DNA of 64,000 nucleotides from Corallococcus interemptor (GTDB taxonomy: Bacteria; Myxococcota; Myxococcia; Myxococcales; Myxococcaceae): the NCBI RefSeq assembly GCF_003668875.1, contig NZ_RAWM01000019.1, positions 31,898-95,897 of the forward strand, in the 5' to 3' direction. The notes under the pieces are model-generated. The model did no database searches, was not told the origin of the DNA, and saw only the letters and a program-made list of their open reading frames with translations. The translations under genes were made by a program, and so were the position numbers. Shown piece by piece: positions 56,962 through 64,000 of this stretch (its first letter is position 1; each line of letters begins with the position of its first letter).

Positions 56962-57066
56962 CGCGCCCGCCAGTCCGTTCGTCGCCCTTCACGGTTCCGC
57001 GCGGCAGCCTCGCACGGAGCCTTCGCAATCCCGGCCCCGCCGCCGCACTTCAAGGAGCCCCGCGCC

Positions 57067-58032
57067 ATGACCCGCCTTCCGATGCTGACCCTCCTGGGGA
57101 CGCTCGCCACCGGCTGCGCCGCCTCTCACTCCCACGTCGCGCTGGAGGACCGCCCGCTCACGGACGCGCCCCCGCCGCGCACGCCGGCCCCCACGCCCCG
57201 GCAATCCGTGGCCGCCGAGCAGCCGCCCGCGTCGCCGCATGACGCCCGCGCGTTCCTCGCCCGCTACCCCACGCCCGCTGCCTGCGAGGCCGCCGCCCGC
57301 AGGCTCCAGGCCACCAACCGCGACGACGCCTGGCTGGCCCTGAAGGTCTGCGCCGAGGCCCCCGGCTTCACCCAGCTGGGCGCCGTGCTGGGCAGCGCGT
57401 GGACGGAGGATCTGCGCGTGCGCCCGGACGCCGCCAACCTCATCGCCCGCGTGGTGGCCCAGCGCGGCGGCAGCGTGGACGGCGAGCTGCGCCTGCTGCA
57501 CGCGCGCAAGGTGCCCATCTTCTCGCTCGCGTCCGCCATCGCCCAGCCGGACACCTACCGCGGCCGCTACGTGCTGTTGCGCGCGCAGGTGGCGGACCAG
57601 CGCTCGGAAGGGGAGCGCCCCACGCTGTGGCTGGTGGAGCAGGGCCTGCAGTCCGTGGCCTCCCGCCGCGAGGTCGGCGTCGCCTACAACACCGACACCG
57701 CGATGGAGTCCTCCGGGGACCTGGGCGGACGCACGGCGCTCACGGGAGAGGGCCGCGTGGGCGGCTCCATCTTCACCCGCGAGAGCACCACCCAGTCCGC
57801 CTCCGAGCGCACCTACGACAACATCTCCGACGAGACGGGCCGCGAGGCCCTGGGGCGGCTGGCCGCGCCGGATCCGTTCCTGGAGACCCGCCGCGACTAC
57901 GTCATCCTCGCGCGCTTCGACGGCCTGCGCGTCACCTCCGGCATGACGAACGACGACGAGGACGAGGGTCCGAAGATCCCCGTGCTCACCATCGTCAGCT
58001 ACCACCTGCCGCAGGCGCTCGCCGTCTACTGA
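57067..58032 (+). CDS. Putative lipoprotein of unknown function
   Basis: 321 residues. MTRLPMLTLLGTLATGCAAS is a lipoprotein signal with the acylated Cys at about residue 17. A Pro-rich linker is followed by helical repeats (AFLARYPTPAACEAAARRLQ) and a beta-rich C-terminal half with TYRGRYVLLRAQVADQRSEG, an OB-like pattern, and an acidic NDDEDEGPK near the end. Function unknown. Its stop is one base from the stop of the convergent lipoprotein gene. Confidence 0.65.
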   Translation: MTRLPMLTLLGTLATGCAASHSHVALEDRPLTDAPPPRTPAPTPRQSVAAEQPPASPHDARAFLARYPTPAACEAAARRLQATNRDDAWLALKVCAEAPGFTQLGAVLGSAWTEDLRVRPDAANLIARVVAQRGGSVDGELRLLHARKVPIFSLASAIAQPDTYRGRYVLLRAQVADQRSEGERPTLWLVEQGLQSVASRREVGVAYNTDTAMESSGDLGGRTALTGEGRVGGSIFTRESTTQSASERTYDNISDETGREALGRLAAPDPFLETRRDYVILARFDGLRVTSGMTNDDEDEGPKIPVLTIVSYHLPQALAVY

Positions 58033-58033
58033 A

Positions 58034-58519
58034 TCAGCGCTTCACCGGGGCCGCCGTCGCCGCCGCCGTCAGGTCGCGCGACGGCGTGCCGGAGTAGATC
58101 TCCACGTCGGTGGCCACCCACGTTCCCAGCCGCTCGCCGTAGGTCGTGTGCACCAGCACGCCCGGCTGCAGCTGGGCGCGGGCCACGCGCTTGCCGTCGC
58201 GCAGGATGCGCGTGGACGGCGCCACCACGAACGGGCGCTCCACGCCGTCGTCGTCGCGCACCGTGAAGCCCCGGGTGCCTGAAATGGTCACCGCGCCGTA
58301 GAAGTCCGGAACGTCCTGGGCCACCGCCTCGCCCACGCTCCCGCTTCCTCCGGTGCCTTCGTCCGTGGGCACCTGCGCCGCGGGCTGGAACACCGCGAAG
58401 CGCGGCACCATGCCGCTCTCGGAGACAGCCCCGTCCCGCGACTGGCACGCACTGGTGACCAGCACGAGCCCCCCAACCAGAACTCCGGCAAACAGCCGCC
58501 TCCCCCATCCCTGGCGCAT
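58034..58519 (-). CDS. Small lipoprotein with an OB-like beta domain
   Basis: 161 residues. The signal RRLFAGVLVGGLVLVTSACQ ends in a lipobox. The mature part is mostly beta, with YGAVTISGTRGFTVRDDDGV, PSTRILRDGKRVARAQLQPG and VLVHTTYGERL, resembling DUF5666/OB-type domains that look like tethered binding modules. Start at 58519 is supported by GAGGTGGG. It lies convergent to another lipoprotein with a similar RGRYVLLRAQV strand, which may mean a related function. Confidence 0.65.
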   Translation of the reverse strand: MRQGWGRRLFAGVLVGGLVLVTSACQSRDGAVSESGMVPRFAVFQPAAQVPTDEGTGGSGSVGEAVAQDVPDFYGAVTISGTRGFTVRDDDGVERPFVVAPSTRILRDGKRVARAQLQPGVLVHTTYGERLGTWVATDVEIYSGTPSRDLTAAATAAPVKR

Positions 58520-58657
58520 GGCACCCACCTCGCGAGCGTTGGTGCTCCCAAGATGGGGAGGAAAGCCGGGCCGACAACCACCCCCGGCAGACAGGTCCAC
58601 GCCAGTGTCACCCGGCCCACGAGGGCCATGACTCCGGGTGGGGGCAGGGGACCGCTG

Positions 58658-60046
58658 TCAGTCCGGACCGGTCACCAGGCCGTGCTTGCGCAGCAGCTTT
58701 CGCAGGTAGACGCGGTCGATGCCCGCCTCGCGCGAGGCCTTGGAGACGTTGCCGCCGCACCGCTCCAGGAGCGTGCGAAGGTAGTCGCGCTCGAAGCCTT
58801 CGATGAGGCGCTCCTTCGCTTCCTTGAAGGGCAGCTCCAGCGCCAGCGGCACCGTGTCCTCCGGGCTCAGCTCCGGCGACAGCCGGGGGCGCGCGGGCGG
58901 GGTGTCCGGCAGGTCCGGCAGCGCGGACTCGCCCAGGCTCACCACCCGGTCCACCACGTTGCGCAATTCGCGCACGTTGCCCGGCCACGGGTACTGGGCG
59001 AGCAGGGCGCGCGTCTGGTCCGATAGCGCACTCGGCGGCTTGCCCATGCGCTCCAGCACGGTGTCGATGAGCAGCGGGATGTCCTCCGGCCGCTCGCGCA
59101 GGGGCGGCAGCGCCACGCGCAGCACCGCGAGCCGGTGGAACAGGTCGCCCCGGAAGCGGTTCGTCTTCACCGCGCCCTCCAGGTCCTGGTGCGTGGCCGC
59201 CACCACCCGCACGTTCACCGAGCGGTAGTCGTTGGCGCCCACCCGCTTCACCTGCCGGCGCTCCAGCGCGCGAAGCAGCCGGGGCTGCACCTCCAGGGGC
59301 AGCTCGCCCACCTCGTCCAGGAAGAGGGTGCCCCCGTGCGCGCGCTCGAAGGCACCCGCGCGGTCCGCCTGCGCGCCGGTGAAGGCCCCCTTCACGTGGC
59401 CGAACAGCTCCGACTCCAACAGCTGCGGCGCCACGCCCGCCAGGTCCACGATGACGAAGGGCCCCTTGGAGCGCCCGCCGTGCGTGTGCAGCCCTTCCGC
59501 GCACAGCTCCTTGCCGGTGCCCGTCTCGCCCTGGATGAGCACGTCGGACTCGCCCTGGGCCACGCGCTCCAGCAGGGTGAACACTTCGCGCATCCGGCGG
59601 CTCTGGCCCACCAGGTTGCCGAACCGTTCGCGGTTGGACAGGGGCAGGGCGTGCGCCTTCTCCGACTCCGGGACGAGCTTCAGCTCCGTGGTGCCCAGCG
59701 TGAGCACCGCGCCGGGGCGCACCTCCAGGGTGGTGAAGCGCATGCCCTCGCAGAACGAGCCGTTGCGCGAGCCCACGTCCACCGCCTGGATGCTGTCCTC
59801 GCGCACGTCCAGCAAGAGGTGGCTGCGAGAGACGGCCCGGTCCGCGAGCACCACGTCGGAGCTTGCGTCCGCGCCCACCCGGTAGCGTCCGGGCGCCAAG
59901 GGGTAGCTCTGTCCCGCGTCCGGGCCGTTCAGCACCACCAGCCGCACCCGCACGCGCGCCGAGCGCATCGCCGGCAGGGCGTCCGTGCGCAGCTGCCGGT
60001 CTTCCTCCCCGCTGTCGTCCCCGAAGCGCGCCACGGCGCGGACCAT
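58658..60046 (-). CDS. Sigma-54-dependent activator with N-terminal FHA domain
   Basis: 462 residues. An FHA domain (about 35-130) with RYRVGADASSDVVL, SRSHLLLDV and GSRNGS binds phospho-threonine proteins. The AAA+ domain (about 140-375) has Walker A GETGTGKELCAEGLH, an intact GAFTGA (HVKGAFTGAQAD) that contacts sigma-54, Walker B GGTLFLDEVGEL and the YPWPGNVREL motif; a Fis-type helix-turn-helix ends the chain (NVSKASREAGIDRVYLRKLL). Such FHA activators act downstream of Ser/Thr kinases in myxobacterial development. No kinase gene is adjacent. Confidence 0.95.
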   Translation of the reverse strand: MVRAVARFGDDSGEEDRQLRTDALPAMRSARVRVRLVVLNGPDAGQSYPLAPGRYRVGADASSDVVLADRAVSRSHLLLDVREDSIQAVDVGSRNGSFCEGMRFTTLEVRPGAVLTLGTTELKLVPESEKAHALPLSNRERFGNLVGQSRRMREVFTLLERVAQGESDVLIQGETGTGKELCAEGLHTHGGRSKGPFVIVDLAGVAPQLLESELFGHVKGAFTGAQADRAGAFERAHGGTLFLDEVGELPLEVQPRLLRALERRQVKRVGANDYRSVNVRVVAATHQDLEGAVKTNRFRGDLFHRLAVLRVALPPLRERPEDIPLLIDTVLERMGKPPSALSDQTRALLAQYPWPGNVRELRNVVDRVVSLGESALPDLPDTPPARPRLSPELSPEDTVPLALELPFKEAKERLIEGFERDYLRTLLERCGGNVSKASREAGIDRVYLRKLLRKHGLVTGPD

Positions 60047-60149
60047 AACATAGGGAAACGGAAAGGCCCGGCCTCCCCGCACGCGCCGGAAGAGGCGCGT
60101 GTCCGGAAGAGGTCGGGCCCGGATGGAAAGCCAGGGAAGGGCGCCGCGG

Positions 60150-60344
60150 TCAGGCCGGCGGCTTCGCGTGCTTGTAGAAGAGCACCAGCGTGTAGCAGTG
60201 GAACTCGTTGTCGGATGACTGGCACACGACCCGGTCCACGATCTCCAGGTCCGCGTTGCTCTTGATCCAGCGGGTGACGTTCTCACCCAACTCTTCCCGC
60301 TCCTTGGCCTTCGTCGCGGAGAAGACCTTCACGCCCGTGAACAT
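60150..60344 (-). CDS. Small conserved-looking protein of unknown function
   Basis: 64 residues, MFTGVKVFSATKAKEREELG and so on, with a C-terminal strand CYTLVLFYKH after SSDNEFH. No membrane segment or signal. I do not know the family. AAGGAG stands 9 bases before the ATG and a good sigma-70-type promoter lies 46 bases upstream, so the gene is real and likely well expressed. Confidence 0.7.
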   Translation of the reverse strand: MFTGVKVFSATKAKEREELGENVTRWIKSNADLEIVDRVVCQSSDNEFHCYTLVLFYKHAKPPA

Positions 60345-60389
60345 CGCCTGCCACTCCTTGTGCGGTGGTGAGAAAAGGCTTGACCGGGG

Positions 60390-60419
60390 TTTATCGCACA
60401 CGCCCTTTCAGGGTGTCAA
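60390..60419 (-). promoter_or_regulatory. Sigma-70-type promoter of the 64-residue gene
   Basis: On the minus strand TTGACA (60419-60414) is followed after 18 bases by GATAAA (60395-60390). The -35 is a full match; the -10 matches 4 of 6. Transcription would begin near 60383, about 40 bases before the start codon. CCCTGAAAGGG lies in the spacer and could be a small operator. Confidence 0.6.
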
Positions 60420-60596
60420 AAATGCTGCGGTCCAAAAGTTGTGATCCACGAGGGAGCGGGGGAGCGGGGCGCAGGTGGGGGTTTGCAGGCCTTGCGGCAT
60501 GCATAGGTTCACCCGGTCGCACCCGGTTCTTCGATTGGGGCGGGGGCTCGGGCCATTTCCGGCACCGGGGCATGGGCGGAAAAAGGGGGCAGGACC

Positions 60597-60872
60597 GTGG
60601 ACATGAAGACGAAGAAGGACCTGGCGGTCGATTTCATCAACACCATCCGCACCATGGAGCCGAGTGCGCTCAACGCCCTCATCGTGAAGGAAGCGGGCGA
60701 GGAGCTGGCGCAGTTCTTCCTGAACTACAGCGCCAACCTCATCTCCAAGGATCCGTCGCGGGTGCTGGAGAACACGTCCTCGCTGATGCTGATGGGCTAC
60801 CTCATCCGCACGTACGAGGAGAAGAACAGCCAGGCCAAGCAGGGCAACTTCCAGTCCTACGCGTACGCCTGA
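60597..60872 (+). CDS. Small helical protein of unknown function
   Basis: 91 residues, DLAVDFINTIRTMEPSALNA and GEELAQFFLNYSANLISKD, almost entirely helical and soluble, ending in a polar GNFQSYAYA. I do not recognise a family. Either the GTG at 60597 or the ATG at 60603 may start it; AGGGGGCAGGA serves both. The 180 bases before it contain nothing I can name apart from the opposing promoter. Confidence 0.65.
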   Translation: MDMKTKKDLAVDFINTIRTMEPSALNALIVKEAGEELAQFFLNYSANLISKDPSRVLENTSSLMLMGYLIRTYEEKNSQAKQGNFQSYAYA

Positions 60873-60929
60873 GGGGCGGTGCGCGCGGGCTCGACAGGCC
60901 CCGGGAGGCCTGTTAGGCACGCGTCGCCC

Positions 60930-61664
60930 ATGCTCATCGACCTACACGCCCATTCCCATCTGTCCAAAGGGTGCGACCTGGAGCCGCGCGCCGTGCTGGA
61001 GCGGGCGGCGATGTTCGGCCTGGACGCGGTGGCGTTCACCGAAACCAACACCCAGGACGGCTGCGACGAACTCTTCGAGATCGGCGCCAGGTCCAAGGTG
61101 AAGGTCTTCGTGGGCCTGGAGCTCGTCACGGACCGGGGCCAGTACCTGTGCTTCTTCCCGAAGCCGGAGCTGGCGCCGGAGCCCGTGCAGATGTGGGGCA
61201 GCAACCGGGAGAAGCCCTGGAGCGCGGCCGAGTGCCTGCCCAAGGTGAAGGCGCTGGGCGCCGCCATCGTCGCGGCCCGCCCCTTCGACCGCGACGTGCC
61301 CAACCCCGCCATGGACTACGTGCGCTCGCTGTCCGGCGTGCTGTGCGCGGTGGAGGGCTACAACGCCAAGGTGAAGCAGACGGCCAACGACCTGGCCGTG
61401 GAGGCCGCCGAAGTCCTCAAGCTGCCCTGCGTGGGCGGCAGCGACGCGCGCGGCTCGCTGGACGAGATGGGCCGCGGCGCCACCTTCTTCAAGCGCGACG
61501 TGCTCACCCAGGCCCAGCTGGTGGAAGAGCTGCTCAAGGGCGACTACTGGCCGGTGATGGCCGGTGAGCTGCCCCGCCTCACCCGGCCGGGCGAGGCGCA
61601 GGCCCAGCGCAAGGGCGGTGGCGGCGGCGGCAAGAAGCAGCACCGCCGCGGCGGCCGGCGCTAA
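60930..61664 (+). CDS. PHP-domain metal-dependent phosphoesterase-like protein
   Basis: 244 residues. IDLHAHSHLSKGCDLEP holds the first metal-binding His pair, followed by GLDAVAFTETNT, VFVGLELVTDRG and CVGGSDARG, giving most PHP metal ligands. The family includes histidinol phosphatase and RNase-AM-type enzymes; the substrate here is unknown. The final 30 residues are Gly/Lys/Arg-rich (KGGGGGGKKQHRRGGRR), which might bind nucleic acid. ATG at 60930 is chosen because the domain begins there. Confidence 0.85.
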   Translation: MLIDLHAHSHLSKGCDLEPRAVLERAAMFGLDAVAFTETNTQDGCDELFEIGARSKVKVFVGLELVTDRGQYLCFFPKPELAPEPVQMWGSNREKPWSAAECLPKVKALGAAIVAARPFDRDVPNPAMDYVRSLSGVLCAVEGYNAKVKQTANDLAVEAAEVLKLPCVGGSDARGSLDEMGRGATFFKRDVLTQAQLVEELLKGDYWPVMAGELPRLTRPGEAQAQRKGGGGGGKKQHRRGGRR

Positions 61665-61668
61665 GGCC

Positions 61669-62418
61669 TCAAGGCAGGACGGACCTGCCCGCCTCCTCCG
61701 CGCGCACCAGCCGTCCGTCGGTGAGGAACACCTTGCGGCGCTCGCCGGTGTAGCGCCACTCCTCGTTCTTCGCGGTGCCCTCCAGCGTGCGGCGGATGGA
61801 CTCCGGAGGGCCCCAGGCCATGCGCACTGCGTCCGCGGGCATGTCCGCCACCAGCGTCTTCGTGCGCACGGCCTCCTTCACCGCCGCGCTGAAGCCGTTG
61901 AGCTGCGGCGTGAGCGGGTGGGGGGACAGGGTGTTCTCCATCTCCGCGCGGAACGCGTCCGGCCGGTCCAGATTCGGCGGCAGCACCAGCACCACCTGCT
62001 CGCCCGCGGGTGCGCCCTCCACCGTCACGTACACCCAGGGCCAGGTGCGCGGGGAGTAGAGGACGCGCTCGGTGACGACCCACGCGGTGGGGAACTCCAC
62101 CTTCGTGATCCGCACGCGCGAGCCGGCGGGGAGGGTGGCCTGGATGGGGCCGGGGTTGATGGGCTTGCCCTGGGTGTCGTCCACCAGCCGCACGTCCTCG
62201 GGCGGGTAGGGCGTGAGCAGCCGCTTGGACGCGTCCCCGAAGAAGGGCGTCAGGTAGGCGGAGACGCGCAGGTACTGCTCCGCGTCCGGGCCGCTGAGGC
62301 TCTGGTTCAGCGAGGCGCGGTCCTCGGGGGACATGCGGGTGGCGGACGCGCAGCCGGCGGCGACGGCCAGGAGCGGCACCAGGAACAGGGACGACAGCGA
62401 GCGGAAGGGACGCGGCAT
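61669..62418 (-). CDS. Lipoprotein of unknown function
   Basis: 249 residues. LSSLFLVPLLAVAAGCASAT is a lipoprotein signal. The mature chain has a beta-rich middle (GSRVRITKVEFPTAWVVTER) and, near the end, MAWGPPESIRRTLEGTAKNE followed by EEWRYTGERRKVFLTDG, a pattern seen in SmpA/OmlA-like outer-membrane lipoproteins. Thus a role in the envelope is possible. Ends 4 bases from the convergent PHP gene. Confidence 0.65.
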   Translation of the reverse strand: MPRPFRSLSSLFLVPLLAVAAGCASATRMSPEDRASLNQSLSGPDAEQYLRVSAYLTPFFGDASKRLLTPYPPEDVRLVDDTQGKPINPGPIQATLPAGSRVRITKVEFPTAWVVTERVLYSPRTWPWVYVTVEGAPAGEQVVLVLPPNLDRPDAFRAEMENTLSPHPLTPQLNGFSAAVKEAVRTKTLVADMPADAVRMAWGPPESIRRTLEGTAKNEEWRYTGERRKVFLTDGRLVRAEEAGRSVLP

Positions 62419-62478
62419 GGCACCTGGAGGCGCGCGGGATGGGACGGGCGCGCGCACTTTTCCGGGTGTCTGCTTAGC

Positions 62479-62682
62479 CTAGCGGATGGCCTGCGTCAGC
62501 GCTGGCGTGTCCGACGCCGCGAGCTTGCCGTTGCGGCAGCCGCGCTGCGGAGGACACACCGGGCCGCGGCCATGCGGGTCCGCGACCAGGAGGAACCGCC
62601 CCTGCCCCCGCGCATCCGTCAGCTCCGGATGGCCGCACAGCGCGCAGTGGCGGGGGGGACGCTTCGAGGGTGGAAAGGGCAC
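62479..62682 (-). CDS. Small zinc-finger-like protein
   Basis: 67 residues with HCALCGH near residue 12 and PVCPPQRGCRNG near 42, four Cys that could bind one zinc. It starts with a GTG at 62682. No family is recognised. It lies 66 bases downstream of the FmdB-type gene and may be co-transcribed. Confidence 0.5.
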   Translation of the reverse strand: MPFPPSKRPPRHCALCGHPELTDARGQGRFLLVADPHGRGPVCPPQRGCRNGKLAASDTPALTQAIR

Positions 62683-62748
62683 GCGGCAAGTCTGCGGCCT
62701 CCCCGCGCCCCCAGCGAATTTTCAGCCAGGGGCGATTCGAGGCCCGCG

Positions 62749-63069
62749 CTACGGCTTGTCGCCGGAAGCGGTGCTTGGCGCGGCCGCGGGAGCGCTGGCG
62801 GCTGGCGTGCTGCTCGACGAAGCCGCCGTCGAGGACGAAGACGACGAGGAAGACGACGAACCGCCGCCTCCGCCGTCCTTCTTCGTGGAGCCGTACAGGT
62901 CCGAGTACCAGCCGCCACCCTTGAGGTGGAAGCTGGAGCGGCTGACCTGCTTGCTCAGCGTGTTCTGGGCGCCGCACGCGGTGCAGGCGGGGGGCGTCGG
63001 GTCGGACATCTTCTGCAGGACGTCGATGGTCTTTCCACAGGCCGAGCAGCCGTACTCGTAGATGGGCAT
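62749..63069 (-). CDS. FmdB-family zinc ribbon protein
   Basis: 106 residues. MPIYEYGCSACGKTIDVLQK and PPACTACGA form the family's zinc ribbon, and VSRSSFHLKGGGWYSDLYG is the conserved end of the domain. The rest is a low-complexity tail containing a run of ten Ser followed by Ala/Pro/Ser. The family is thought to be regulatory, but its biochemical role is unproven. Confidence 0.9.
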   Translation of the reverse strand: MPIYEYGCSACGKTIDVLQKMSDPTPPACTACGAQNTLSKQVSRSSFHLKGGGWYSDLYGSTKKDGGGGGSSSSSSSSSSTAASSSSTPAASAPAAAPSTASGDKP

Positions 63070-63092
63070 GGGGTGGGTACCTCGTCGGTGAG

Positions 63093-64000
63093 TCAGTGCG
63101 AAGGGGATTGGGCCTGGGCGGACAGCTGCTTGCGCAGGCCTTCGGTCAGGTTCAGGCGCTCGAAGGCGCGGGTCACGAGCTCCGCGGGCGCGCCGTGCTT
63201 GCGACCCACGACGTTGGCCAGCGAGTGGAGATCCGTGGCGTCCGGCAGGGCGTCCTTCGCCAGCCGCTCCAGCTCCTTGCGGAGCGCGTCCGCGAAGCGC
63301 TTCTGGATGCCCAGGTCCACCAGGTACTTGTCCCGGCCGAGCAGATCCAGCCGGTGGGTGAGGTGGCTCGTCGCCAGCACCTCGTTGCGGAAGCGCTCGC
63401 GCAGGGCCTCCACCTCCTCCTCCATCGCGAGCGCGTGCGTCAGCCGCTGCAGCTCGCTGGGGGACAGGCCCAGCGCCCAGGCCACGCGGCCGGTGGCGCC
63501 GCGCTGGGAGGCGACGGCGGTGCGGAGGTTCTCGCGCTCGCGCGCCTCCAGCGTCTCCATGATGCCGTGCTGGCGCAGCACGTTCTCCATGTCCACCTGG
63601 GTCAGCTCGCCGCGCGGGCCGTTGTAGCGGTGCTCCAGCGTGCGCAAGAGCGCGTAGCGGTGCTCCGAGGCCTGGATGGCGGCCTCCAGCGTCTCCTTGC
63701 CCTCCGCGCGCGTCAGTTCAAAGAACGACAGTCGCTGGGCCTCCACGCGGGTGAAGCGGCCGCGGGGGCGGGGCAGCTCGCGCTTGAGGAAGCGCGGGGG
63801 CTCCTCCTCCGCCGGGGGCTGCTGCGCGGCCGGGGCGGCCTGGGCGGTGTCCCCGTCCTCGGTGTCGGTGGCGCGCTTCTTGGGCGCGATGCGCTCCTGG
63901 ACGGCGGCGGCCTCCGCCTTGGCGCTCTTGCGGCGGCCCGTCTTGGCGTCCGTCTCCTCGGTGGGCGAGGAGGGGAGGGCGAACACGGGCGTCGTGGGAG
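63093..64000 (-). CDS. Helical protein of unknown function (probably runs off the right edge)
   Basis: At least 297 residues. The start may be the GTG at 63986 or outside the window, since the frame stays open to the edge. The N-terminal 60 residues are charged and Ala/Pro-rich; the remainder is all helical, with RVEAQRLSFFELTRAEGKET and GLSPSELQRLTHALAMEEEV suggesting a DNA-binding-like helix-turn-helix and several Arg/Glu coils. I cannot name it. It is 23 bases before the FmdB gene. Confidence 0.6.
   Translation of the reverse strand, partial: PTTPVFALPSSPTEETDAKTGRRKSAKAEAAAVQERIAPKKRATDTEDGDTAQAAPAAQQPPAEEEPPRFLKRELPRPRGRFTRVEAQRLSFFELTRAEGKETLEAAIQASEHRYALLRTLEHRYNGPRGELTQVDMENVLRQHGIMETLEARERENLRTAVASQRGATGRVAWALGLSPSELQRLTHALAMEEEVEALRERFRNEVLATSHLTHRLDLLGRDKYLVDLGIQKRFADALRKELERLAKDALPDATDLHSLANVVGRKHGAPAELVTRAFERLNLTEGLRKQLSAQAQSPSH

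Noticed and set aside
60597..60872. CRISPR, prophage or transposon in this or other accessory-looking regions
   Set aside because: No repeat-spacer pattern, integrase, transposase or terminal inverted repeats were seen anywhere in the window.

Overview
The window is very GC-rich, densely coded DNA with strong third-position G/C bias and many 4-bp start/stop overlaps. Together with a myxochelin-type siderophore locus, a cysteine-tailed ECF sigma factor of the CorE kind, a sigma-54 activator with an FHA domain and several lipoprotein or Cys-rich genes that look lineage-specific, this points to a myxobacterium of the Myxococcaceae (Myxococcus/Corallococcus-like). I recognise no rRNA, tRNA, CRISPR array, prophage or insertion sequence.

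Layout. (1) 1-7.6 kb, minus strand: myxochelin biosynthesis (MFS transporter, mxcL aminotransferase, mxcC, mxcD, mxcE, mxcF and the first codons of the NRPS gene mxcG), with Fur-box-like operators at 7560, 4801 and across the mxcD start. (2) 7.7-11.4 kb: a fused dihydroxyacetone kinase and a pair of bacterial-PH membrane proteins. (3) 11.5-22.4 kb, minus strand: a heavy-metal (probably copper) resistance block: a small Cys-rich exported protein, an outer membrane/fusion/RND tripartite pump, a CorE-like ECF sigma factor start/stop-overlapped with the pump gene, a CzcN-like methyltransferase homologue, a second TolC-family lipoprotein, a Tat-exported multicopper oxidase and a VOC protein. (4) 22.4-35.3 kb: mixed housekeeping, signalling and lipid genes, including a hydrolase-like protein lacking its nucleophile, a chemoreceptor, a polyprenyl synthase operon, a decayed PQQ-type dehydrogenase gene, and an operator-preceded pair encoding a CxC mini-protein and a heme-oxygenase-like protein.

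(5) 35.3-43.5 kb, minus strand: the complete GlgE pathway in one operon (glgE, treS, maltokinase, glgB) followed by an aldo/keto reductase. (6) 43.7-47.9 kb: an ECF sigma factor, a histone-H1-like basic protein, a GntR regulator divergent from a membrane repeat protein with a 31-bp palindrome between them, and a response-regulator remnant. (7) 48.0-56.2 kb, plus strand: a tightly overlapping six-gene operon (alpha/beta hydrolase with a Cys at the nucleophile position, acetoacetate-decarboxylase-family protein, membrane protein, patatin fused to a second domain, cholesterol-oxidase-like GMC flavoprotein, membrane-anchored metallophosphoesterase). This is the best candidate for an undescribed lipid/sterol pathway. 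(8) 56.2-64 kb: exported Cys-rich and lipoprotein genes of unknown function, an FHA/sigma-54 activator, small conserved proteins, a PHP-domain protein and zinc-ribbon proteins.

The iron theme recurs (mxc cluster and the heme-oxygenase pair, each under Fur-like palindromes). The metal-efflux block appears to carry its own sigma factor inside its structural operon. All functional statements rest on motif and family recognition by eye; no database search was run.
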